A DNA stretch of 64,000 nt from Maylandia zebra (taxonomy: Eukaryota; Chordata; Actinopteri; Cichliformes; Cichlidae). Location of the stretch: NCBI RefSeq assembly GCF_041146795.1, contig NC_135177.1, positions 18,861,560 to 18,925,559 on the forward strand. Reading direction: 5' to 3'. The translations under genes and the position numbers were made by a program. The notes beneath the pieces are model-generated. The model worked only from the letters and a program-made list of their open reading frames with translations. It was not told where the DNA came from and searched no databases. Positions 53,571-64,000 of this stretch are shown piece after piece. Positions within the stretch are counted from its first letter, which is position 1; each line of letters opens with the position of its first letter.

Positions 53571-54848
53571 AGATGACCTGGACCATTGAGAACCTTCACA
53601 GACACCCTAAATGTCATTCTTCCAGCCTGAAATTTGATGACTTTTCAATCAAAAACATTTTTAAAAATTATATTTTATACTCTTGCACAGGTACTACTAA
53701 ATTTTGCCCGCTGATGCTGTTGTTGGTCAAATTTGTCTCTAGTTTGATGGATTTTAGATCCATCAATGTGTTAAATAGAGGTAAAATCAGGGGTTCAGGA
53801 AATTGTAAAACTGAACCAGACATATCATGTCTGTGTATATTTTTTGTGGACAAGTGGACAACATGTTAATTAGCTCTGTAGTTTTATATTCAGTATAGAC
53901 CACTTATGAGGTCAAAACTGGCCAAATTTCAAACACATAAAAAGGTATAAAAAACATGTAAGCTTTAAAAAAAACCAAGCAAACAAACAAAAAACAACTT
54001 TTGCAACCCATTGCTCAAATAGTTTGGTGTCAAGAAGGATTAATCAGAGGTCCCAAGACTGTAGTGTCTCCAGAAATCCTAAGTACCTCAATCCTCAGTT
54101 CTGTCAGGTCTGGTTCCTTCATGACTTTCCAACCTGGTATGTTTTGTTTTCCACGACAATCATATCATATTACCTACTTAATATAATAGCATAATAACAT
54201 TTTTATAGCAGCAAAACTGGATGCCATATGCACTGAATGTCTTTGTAGTCTGCCATAATCTAATATTGACACAATATTGGAATTACTGTTACCAGTTGAA
54301 CCCCGAGACATTTATCAAAAAAGAGGACCTGTCAGTAGTGTTAAAACAGGTCTATTGAAAAAGAAGAAAAAACAGTGAGGGCGCACCTATACCCAGTCCA
54401 ACAATATGTCTATAATAACGAAACAAGGCTTTCTCTGACCCTGCCCAAGACCTCCTGATCACCAATTAAATATTTGAGTATTAGATTTTTTTTAACAAAC
54501 TCTACTGTACACTTTTGAGCTCTGAGTTATATTTACTTTTGCTCTATCACATATAATTGTTGCACCCTTCACTGCCCACTGTTATTCTTTGAGTGACACA
54601 CAAAACCAACAGAAACCTCCCATTTCGCCCAGCTATATCCATATTACAGTAATGTTAGTTTAATAATTGTTGACTCAGTTCCATGGGATCATCCACCCAA
54701 TCTGCAAGCTTTACAAAGAACACATCATTCATGAGAAACTTCCTTAAAGTATACGGTGTCGTGGACAGAAGCAGTTTGGACATGGTCAGAACGTCTCATT
54801 TGAGAAATGAAGAAAAAGTGTTCTTAGCTGCTTATCTTAATAAAAAAT
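53571..54848. other. Gene-less stretch with possible decayed repeat
   Basis: 53600-53950 shares words such as CCTAAATGTCATTCTT and TTTGAC/GTCAAATTTG with 15595-15800, so both may be copies of one old repeat. The rest shows nothing recognisable. Confidence 0.35.
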
Positions 54849-55760
54849 ACAGTGCCGCAATAAAAAAGTATTTGCCCATGATCTGTTTTTTGTTTGGTTT
54901 GTCACATTTTATAAAAACAAATTTTGATGTTAGTTGAAAATGCAGTTTTTAAATGTTGACTTTATTTAATAATGTAAAAAAAAAAAAAAAGCTATCCAAA
55001 CCTATATGCCCCTGTGCGAAAAAGTAATTGTAAAATTTTCACTAGCCACACCTATTACTGCCAGATATGTGAAATCAATAAATCATTTAAATAGAGCCTG
55101 TTTGACAAAGTGAAGTAGGTTAAAAGAGCTCAAAAAGGGACACATTATCCTATGAACTGAAAAAACAAAACAAAGTCACTGACATGTATCAAGGGTTGCA
55201 AGGCCATTTACAAGGCTTTGAGACTCCAGTGATCTTGATGATCCACAAGACTTTTAGAACAATATTCTGTGGATTGATGAGACAAACACTGAACTTTTCA
55301 GAAGGTTTAAGTCCTGTTATATCTGATGTAAAACTAACACAGCAATTCATAAAAAATGTGTTAGTAATATGGATGTTCTGGGGCTACTTTGCTTCTTCAG
55401 GATCTGGGTGCTTTGTCGTAATTGATGGAACTATGAACTCTGTAGTCTATGAGAAAATCCTGAAGTAGTGTCCAGTCTTTATTTAGTGCCTTGAAGCACC
55501 CTTGGGCTATGCAGCAGGACATTGATCTGAAACAAAAGCCAGTCCACTTCTGAAAAACATAAAATGTAGGTTTTGGAGTGGCCCAGTCAAAGTCCGGACT
55601 GAAATCCTATCACAATGCTTTGTCAGTTAATGCTTGAAAATGCTCCCATATGGCTGGATTTCAACAGTTTAGCAGATAGCAGTGGGACAAGGTTCCTCCA
55701 CAGCAATGTGAAAGAATCATTGCCAGTTACTGCACTTTATGTTCTGGCCATTGTGATGAT
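54849..55760 (+). mobile_element. Decayed Tc1-like transposon
   Basis: The left end CAGTGCCGCAATAAAAAAGT resembles Tc1-type terminal repeats of fish. Transposase fragments follow on the plus strand in broken frames, for example SGCFVVIDGTMNSVVYEKIL (55400-55465), which matches the segment between the two catalytic aspartates, and a WSGPVKVRT-like stretch near 55580. The right end was not resolved. Confidence 0.65.
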
Positions 55761-56450
55761 GATTATGATCATTGTTATAGACATAAACTGAGTAAAAAAT
55801 AAGAAAGCAACTGTAACATCAGAAATCAACATTAAAATAAAATAAAAAATAGTATATAAACACTGTCTGTACTTTTGTATTGTTCAAAGTTGTTCTATTA
55901 TCAAGAGATCTGAGTAACTTTGAAGGTAAGCAGTGATTTTGGACTTATCAGGTTCGTGCCTTTCCTAATCTAAAACAGATTATATTGTTTGGTTACACCA
56001 GAATATACAACTGGATATCAGCTGATAATAAAATTAGCCTATATCTCTCAGTGTTTAGATATTGGGTGTCACTAGATTTTATTTTGATGAAAACTTGTAA
56101 AATGGGGTCAAGCTTTATGTTTTATTATTTATGTAAGAGAAAATGAGAACAAGAGTTACTTAAAAAAAACCATACTTTTTTTTTCTTTCTTTCTTTCTTT
56201 TTTAATAAAAGTTTATCAGAGACCATTAAAAACATCTAAGAATTCTTGACAGATACCAAAGTGTGCTCACACAGTAAAATATAAATGATTCATTCCATAC
56301 ATGGGCCTATAGTTTGTATTAGACGTCACACCCATATTAACAAACAGCAAGTCAACCAAGTTCTGCCTAAATTTGTTTTAGAGGAAGGGTATTGTTTTGA
56401 TAGAGTTGTGGACATTTCGTGTTTTTTTATTGGTTGTTGCTTTTGCCCAT
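55761..56450. other. Upstream DNA of the FCGBP-like gene
   Basis: AT-rich, with a TTTC/CTTT run at 56172-56203. No exon was recognised. It would contain the proximal regulatory DNA of the FCGBP-like gene. Confidence 0.4.
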
Positions 56451-56454
56451 TAGG

Positions 56455-56462
56455 CTATAAAA
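56455..56462 (+). promoter_or_regulatory. TATA box of the FCGBP-like gene
   Basis: TATAAAAA stands about 50 bp upstream of a 5' UTR exon that ends with the donor GAAGCAG|GTAAGC at 56507. Transcription would start near 56485. The intron 56508-56597 then leads to the acceptor CCTTCAG two bases before the start codon. Confidence 0.65.
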
Positions 56463-56599
56463 AGATCGAGGTGAAAGACCTATCATCCCAAGCATTGCTC
56501 GAAGCAGGTAAGCATTGGGCTCTTTACGATTCAGGCTGGTTAAATAATATAACTCAGAAAACTTTCAGCAATTAAAACAAGAATTTCTTTCCTTCAGCC

Positions 56600-59500
56600 A
56601 TGGGAGCCCTGTTGATACTTTGCGCTTTGGCAGCTTTACTCAGCTGTAAGTATATTTGGTCATTCTTCATTTTGCTTGGATACATTTGTTCTTTTCTTCA
56701 ACTCAATTCGAGATGTGTGTCCACGTAGATTTCAATTATATTTTTAATTCTAAAATATAGTTGTTGTTGTTGTTGTCCATGAATTTTCAAATGCTTATAA
56801 AACAGCTGAAAAAATGTTGTTGTTTTTTTACTATGATGCCAAATTACAGTTACTAATTATAGTTTAGTTGTTTTCCTGAACAGAAAAATTATTTTTAGTG
56901 GTTGAATGCTTGATTAATTTTCTACTTCTCAAAGAAGTCCATTGTGCCAGCTCAAATATTACTATAAAAGCAGGAAATCAGTTCAGTTCTTGCAAAGAAT
57001 CAATTCACTCAATTGTTCATAGAAAACTATATATATATTCTTATATATTCTTTTTGTGTGTTAATTCCAGTCACCTTAAATTAATTACCTCGTAAAAATG
57101 GATGAAAACTAAGAATCTCAGGATACAAACCACACAAACCTTGCAGAATGAAACTGCTCAATTTGTTTTTGGGTTTTTTGGGGGGTTTTTTTTTTTTTGC
57201 TCAATTTGAAGCAATTTATCCAAGATTCCAGTCTCATGATTTGAAAGCATTGTTGTGTCACCACACTAGGTGTTTGTGTGAATGAGGCAGAATGTTAAAC
57301 AGGTAAAGAATTTGAGAGTGCGGCACATAAAGGATAGCCATCTAAATTGAAATTTGCTTTTGTTGGGAATAGCATTTACCTTTAGCTGCTATTGAGTTGG
57401 CACTATTAAAACTGAATGGATGAAACAGGAGTGTAATCTAAATCCCTCAGGCCCTGACTGAGCCCAGAATGTGGTCTTTTCACAGCAAAAGCGCAGATAT
57501 TGATAATATTTCCATTATGCAATTATATTGTCTGCGCAAGTGACTTATTGAGTGCTCCAGAGAAGCAGTCAAGTGACTATTCCTTCGTCTAAATCTCTGA
57601 CAATTGTTATCAAGGAAAGAAGCTATCCATTCATTATAGAGTAGCATTCATCCCAGCCTTTGTAACTTTGAAATGGAGGCATTTTTCAGCCGCTCTCTCT
57701 TTGGTGTCATATTGTTTCTTTGTAATGTGTATGCTATCCAAGAACTCTCAAGCCGTGTTTTTGTATTGCCAGCCTGAGAATCCTTTGACTGCTTTGGCAA
57801 AAACTGTCTCATTAATTTCCTGACACTTTTATGACATATTTTCATCATGCACAAGATGATGCCTGCCTTTTTCGTTTCTGAGAATGTGAAAAGCTCTTAC
57901 TCTGTGTTTTTTTGCTGTTTTCCTGCTCTCTCACCTTCTCCCAGGTCCATCTAGCGCTGGATGGGCAGGGAGGGAGTTTGCCCTTTCCTTCCTACAGAAT
58001 TATCTTCAGCACTATGACACTCCCCAATATCAACTCCACATCACTGCTATTCAGGCAAATACTAAAGTGACAGTGCAAGTACCTCCCTTAAGCTTCAAGC
58101 AAGAAAAAACTTTAAATGCTGGAGAGGTGGTTACCATCAGTCTCCCCGATGGCGTTGAAATGTATGGTAGCACGAAGTCTTCCAATACAGTGCGTATTGA
58201 AGCCTCCGCAGATGTGACTGTAACCTCCTTCAACTACAAGCTGTACACAGCAGATACATCTGTGATCTATCCAGTCAGTGAATGGGGTACAGAATATTTC
58301 ATCTTTACACCTCCTGGAACCCCCTATGCAACATTTAAAGAGTTCTCTGTGACAAATGGAAAAGAGGCCCAAGAAGTTGAGATCTTCCCACAAGGGGCAA
58401 TCAAGTTTGAGAACCGTGTCTACGATCAAAACAGCAAAATGGTATTAAACCTCAAGCCATATGAGAGTGTCCAGCTTCAGAGTTCATATGAACTTTCAGG
58501 CACCAGAGTTTCCTCCAAACACCCTGTTGCCGTTTTCAGTGGTCACACTTGTACCTGGAGATTCGCAAAATGCAACCATGTTTATGAGCATCTACTGCCA
58601 GTAAGCAGCTGGGGAACAAGCTTCGTCATGCCTCCCCTGAGTTTCCAGAAGAATTTTGATAGTGTCTACCTTCAGGCCTCCCAGAACACAAGTGTCACTG
58701 TCCAAAATGGCCAACGTAAAGATGATTTGAGTTTGAGCACAGGGCAGACAATAGAGATCCAGTACCACAATCCTGACGCGCTGTCCATTCAGGCTGATCA
58801 TGGCATCCAGGTCCTATTGCTCTTCAATGGTGTGGAACATAGCTGGTTACTGTACTACGACCCTTTCTTGACGAATGTAATATCCACAGACCGTTTCTGC
58901 TTTTCCTACTCATTTGAGGCTCTAGCTGGGTTTGAAAACAAAGCTTTAGTTGTAGCACAAACCAGTGCAGCAGCAACACTCCGTTGGGATAATACAGAGC
59001 TGCCTCGTGATGTGCAGTGGAAAAAGATTGAAGGATCAGAGTTCTCTTGGGCAGAAATATCCTACAACCAAAGCCCTACCAACAACAAACACACCCTGTC
59101 CAGCTCAGGTTCGCCTTTTGCTCTCTACAGTATAGGATTCAGTCAGATGAACGGTTATGGGTCCCTAGGACAGTGCGTGCAGCCAGGTAAGCAGCACACA
59201 GTATTGATGTTTAGCATTCCCCCCACTCCTTCACCAGTAATATTTCACATTTATTAAGCAGACTGATGTGAGTAATTATTGTTTTGTTTTTTTTAACAGG
59301 AAGTGCATCTCTGTCCTGCAGCAGCATCACCTGCAGGGTCAATGAGATGTGTGAGATGAAGGATGGCCGTCCCTCCTGTGTTCCAGTAAAAAAAAATCCT
59401 GGAACATGCTGGGCAGTGGGAGATCCTCACTACCGTACTTTTGATGGACGACACTTTAACTTCATGGGTACCTGCACATATGTCATTTCTAAAAACTGTG

Positions 59501-62500
59501 ACAAGGGTGATAGTCTCCCTGCATTTGAGATCCTCGCCCAGAATGAGCACAGAGGAAATCTCAAGGTATCATATGTTGCCATGGTCACAGTGAAGGTGTT
59601 TGATGTTACCATCACAGTAGTTCGGTCCGAGACTGGGCGTGTGAGGGTAAGCCTTCCAATTTATTACTGCTAAAAAGCTGTTTAATTTTTCAAACATCCT
59701 GACTTGTCTTTAATTATTTATTATTATTATTTATTATTATTTATTATTTCAAAATAATATTTATCAAAATGCAGTGTAGTAAATAATTCTTTTCATCTTT
59801 CATTTGGGCAGATTAACAATATTCTGTGGAGTTTGCCAGTAACCTTGAATAATGACAAACTGAGAATGCATAAGAGCGGAAGCTCTGTGCTCATTGAGAC
59901 CGATTTTGGTCTGACAGTCCGTTATGATTGGGAACAACGGCTTGTGGTCACTTTGTGCAGCAGTTATGCTGGTAAGACTTGTGGACTGTGCGGTAACTTC
60001 AATGGAAATCCCAGTGACGACTTCACCACACCCTCTGGCGCACAGGCAGGTGGAGCTCTGGCCTTTGGTAGGAGCTGGAAGGTGCCAGGGCTTGGGGAAG
60101 CTCAGTGCAAAGATGGCTGTACAGATGGGTTGGATAACTGTGAAAGCAGCCTGATGAAAACATGGGAGAGTGACTTGTTTTGTGGCATCATTGCACTTGA
60201 CCTATTTAGCAAATGTCATAAAATCATTGACCCACTACCATACATAGAGGACTGTAAATATGATTTATGCATGGGAGGTGGTCTGCGACATTTCCTCTGC
60301 AGTGCAGTGGAGGCTTATGCTGAAGCTTGTCAGATTGCTGGGGTCCAGGTTCAAGAGTGGAGGAAGAAGGCACAATGTCGTGAGTAATTTAACTAAGTTA
60401 ACAATTTAATTAAGCGACATTTATTTTTCATTAACTGTTAGAATTACTAATTACATTATTCTTTTTTTCTCACTAAAGCTGCCAAATGTCCAGCAAACAG
60501 CCAATATGAGCTCTGTGGCAGCGCCTGTCCTGACACATGTTCGGACCCAAATGCTTCCTCCAAATGCAAACGCCCTTGTGTGGAGACCTGTACCTGTAAA
60601 GCAGGCTTTGTTTTAAGCGGAGATAAGTGTGTTCCTGCTGCTCAGTGTGGCTGTACCTATGAGGGTCGATATATTCCTCCCGGAGAGGCATTCTGGGCTG
60701 ACCAAGGCTGCAAGCAATGGTGTAAATGTGTAGCTGGAAGCAGACAGGTTCAGTGCGAGGAAAAGGGCTGCAGGACCGGGGAGGAGTGCAAAGTGGTTGA
60801 TGGCATAAGAAAGTGCCAAGCATTGTCTTTCAGCACCTGCCAGGCCACTGGTGATCCCCATTATATGACCTTTGACAAGAAGAAATTTAACTTCCAGGGC
60901 ACATGTGTCTACCAGCTTGTTGCACTCTGTTCCAAGGACCCAGAGTTAGTGCCATTTGAAATCCTAGTGCAGAATGATCACCGGGGCAGCAAGGTGGTCG
61001 CCTACACCGGGTTAGTAGAGATCAAGGTGTACTCCTTCAGCATTATCATTACTAAGACACACAAAGGCCAGCTTATGGTAAGAAGTACCTAGTGTTTAAT
61101 ATGACAATGTTAATTCTGTGAATTGTGGTCCTATTTTCACCAAACTGAATGTTTCATTTGGCTTCAGGTGAATAACGAGCTGGTCAATCTGCCTATCACC
61201 CTGGAGGAGGGAAAGATATCTGTCTACAAGAGTGGCTGGTATGCAGTCGTCACAACTGATTTTGGCCTGAAAGTTTCCTTTAACTGGGACAGTGCCGTGT
61301 TTGTAACACTGCCAAGCAACTACATGGGTGCCGTTTGTGGCCTCTGTGGCAACTACAACGGCAAACCTGAGGATGACCTGATCCCGAAAAATGGTAAAAC
61401 ACCCGTTTCGCCAGTAGATTTCGGTACCAGCTGGCGAGTGGCTGAGATCCCGGGTTGTGTCGAAGGCTGTAAAGGGGTCTGTCCTGACTGCGACATTAAT
61501 CAGAAAGTTCAGTATGAAAAAGATGATTTCTGTGGTGTGGTAAAAGATGCAAAAGGGCCATTCCGCGACTGCCACGCCAAGGTTGATCCAGCTAGCTTTT
61601 TTGAAGACTGTGTTTATGATGTATGCTTATATAAGGGCAGGAAGGACGTGCTGTGTAAGGCTATTACAGCATACACATCTGCCTGTCAGGCTGCAGGGGC
61701 CAATGTGTACAACTGGAGAACGGTTCACTTCTGTGGTGAGAAATGCTTTCATTTTATAGATAATTTCCATTGAAAAATAATTAATTAATAAGTAATTAAT
61801 GAATTGGAAAAAAGGAAAAGGTAGAATAAACAGTGTTTGTCTTGTTTTTTATGTTACACACTTCAGTGAATTTTTCTTCTTTTCCCTCAGGTTTTATGTA
61901 CCTTTTCTAATGGCTGCCTGCTTCTGTGCTCTAAATTGAATTGGCTCTTTTATGTCCCTTGTATACAGCGATGCAATGTCCCACCAACACCCACTATGAA
62001 ATTTGTGCAATCGCCTGTCCTGTGACTTGCCAAAGTCTGACTCCTCCTAAAGGCTGTCAAGCTCAGTGTGCGGAGGGCTGTTCCTGTGATGATGGTTACA
62101 TCCTTAGCGGAGATGCATGTGTTCCCTTATCGGAGTGCGGCTGCGTTCACAATAACCGCTACTACCGAACTGGAGAAGTGTTTTATCCCAATGGGAAATG
62201 TGAGGAGGAGTGCAATTGCAAAAAAGGAGGAGAGGTAAAGGAAACTAGAGGAGGGAAAAGTAAAGATTAATCATTTAGATGAAGCTTTTTACTGACCTGG
62301 TTGGATTTTTTTTTTTTGTTTGTTTGTTTGTTTGTTTCGTAGGTTGAGTGCAAGAAGTTCACATGTGGCCCTAATGAGAAGTGTAAAATAGAAGATGGTG
62401 TCCAAAAATGCCACCCTGTTGGCAAGGGTGTATGCCAAGCTGCTGGTGACCCCCATTACCTCACTTTTGATGGTAAAAAATTTGATTTCCAGGGGACCTG

Positions 62501-64000
62501 CACTTATACACTGTCCAAGAGTTGTGGACTGGAAGGTACCCACTTGGTGGACTTTTCCGTTCAGGTAGAAAATGAGCAGTGGGACAGGGTTAAGAACAGA
62601 AAGGTGGTGTCTGTAACCAAGCTGGTTGCCGTGGAGGTCTACGGCTTCACTCTCATCATGAGGAACAATATGTTTGGAGTCCTGGTGAGTAGTTGGCCTA
62701 CTTTAAAGAAATTTGTAATTACTTCTTTTATGTAGATACAAATGTTGATGTGGAGTTATTTCTTGCACTAACACAGATGTCTTGCTTTTAGGTAAATGGC
62801 GTGTTGAGCTACCTTCCTATGAATCTAAATGATGGAGCCATTCTAGTTTATCAAGAAGGCAATCGTTATGTTATTGCAACCAATTTTGGGCTCCTTGTCA
62901 CTTATGATCTGGTCTATCAAGTGACAGTCACAGTACCTGGTAATTATCGTGGTAAGGTCTGTGGCCTGTGCGGCAACTACAACGGGGACAGAAACGATGA
63001 CTTCGAGATGCCCAATCGTAGGCTTACCAATAACGTGAATGAGTTTGGAAAGTCATGGAAGGTCACCATTCCCAATGTTGTGTGTGAAAATGGCTGCAAA
63101 GGGAATTCTTGTCCTGAATGTGACCCAGCTCTCAAGGCAGTGTTTTCAAAGTCCGCCTACTGTGGTATAATGACCAATCCCAACGGGCCTTTTGCAGTTT
63201 GCCATAGCATCTTGGACCCTCAGCCATATTTTGCTGACTGTGTGTTTGATTTGTGTGCTTCCAATGGTGATGGAAAGGTGCTTTGTGACAGCGTAGCAGC
63301 CTACGCCTTTAACTGTCACGCTGTAGGAGCCGATGTCAAAAACTGGAGAACACCTTCCTTCTGTCGTAAGTCATGAAGTTCACAAATTCATCTTTATTAT
63401 ACCCTTTTAATACTATTTTGGCTTCATCTCTAAAATAATTTCTCTTTTCTTGTGATACTTTATTTCAGCCATGAAATGCCCGATCAACAGTCACTACGAA
63501 GTGTGTGCTGAAGCCTGCTCCGCCTCCTGTGCTGGCCTCACAGAGATTGTTCAGTGCCCCTCCAACTGCACAGAAGGCTGTGACTGTGATGCTGGCTTCT
63601 TATTCAATGGACAGACTTGTGTTAAAGAGATTGAGTGTGGATGCTATGAGAATGGAAAAACTTATAAGGTATGACTGAGGAATTACAATAATATAGTTTT
63701 TCTGTGTGTCAAAGTGGCTTTAACAAATACTGATATAGAAATAATGCTTTTTCTCTAGAGTGGTGGACATTTCGATGTTTGATTTATGGTTTTTGATTTG
63801 CTCTTAAAATTTTAGTGTTTAAATTGCTGATTAGGCATGAAATAATGTTTTCTCACTAGTTTCTAATGAGTATTTTTTTTCCATGTCTAATGAACCTTGT
63901 TCTGTGTCACCAGCCTGGTGATGTTGTGTATGAGGAAGACTGTAACAGAAAGTGCACATGTAATCCAGGAAAAGGCCTCATCTGTGAAAAGCACTCCTGT
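56600..64000 (+). CDS. fcgbp-like: IgGFc-binding protein (FCGBP)-like secreted mucus protein, 5' part
   Basis: FCGBP is a large secreted protein that covalently associates with gel-forming mucins. Exons join in frame: 56600-56645, 57945-59186, 59300-59646, 59812-60379, 60479-61077, 61168-61735, 61969-62234, 62343-62684, 62792-63365, 63469-63668, 63914-64000 and beyond; 1613 codons lie in the window. Seen: a signal peptide ([15 protein letters not shown]), an N-terminal IgGFc_binding domain (about 20-425, with [15 protein letters not shown] and [17 protein letters not shown]), a Cys-rich linker, then three VWD-C8-TIL units and the start of a fourth TIL. Each VWD has GDPHY (residues 470, 859, 1247), the family's autocleavage site, and CGLCGN (602, 991, 1383). 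C8 and TIL cysteines appear complete. The start ATG is the first in the spliced message. The N-terminal domain separates it from zonadhesin and tectorin; the number of later units is unknown. A decayed relative lies 5-13 kb upstream. Confidence 0.92.

Overview
This is vertebrate, almost certainly teleost, genomic DNA. Genes have small exons with GT-AG introns of 0.1-4 kb. Between them lie fish-typical repeats: Tc1-like and hAT transposons, a Rex1-like LINE, a tRNA-derived SINE, a Penelope-like element and long microsatellites. There are no bacterial-style operons. I cannot name the species; a percomorph fish is a guess.

Layout. (1) 167-11217, plus strand: the 3' half of nephrin (nphs1), with three Ig domains, a fibronectin III domain, a membrane segment and a cytoplasmic tail ending LPFELRGELV. 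(2) 11.2-17.9 kb: no gene seen. (3) 19346-23875, plus strand: a nine-exon, 178-residue FXYD protein with a Ser/Thr/Pro-rich ectodomain, FXYD5 (dysadherin)-like. (4) 24849-26334: a nearly complete Tc1-like transposon with about 200-bp inverted repeats and one N-terminal frameshift. (5) 28502-32391, minus strand: a seven-exon gene for an unrecognised 118-residue type I membrane protein; its promoter may be the CpG-richer DNA near 37.1-37.6 kb. (6) 39-43 kb: transposon fossils, including a 948-bp hAT MITE with a perfect 8-bp target duplication. (7) 43.3-51.4 kb, plus strand: scattered decayed exons of a VWD/C8/TIL protein, a dead relative of the next gene. (8) 52-56 kb: SINE, Penelope-like element and another Tc1 fossil. 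(9) 56.4 kb to the right edge, plus strand: a TATA promoter, a 5' UTR exon and the first 1613 codons of an IgGFc-binding-protein (FCGBP)-like secreted mucus protein with three VWD-C8-TIL units and the start of a fourth TIL.

The genes do not form one pathway. Nephrin builds the kidney slit diaphragm, FXYD proteins modulate the Na,K-ATPase, and FCGBP-like proteins cross-link mucus. In human, NPHS1, the FXYD cluster and FCGBP all lie on 19q13, so the linkage looks like conserved synteny. All gene models were built by hand from splice sites; every exon junction keeps the reading frame, which is the main support for them.
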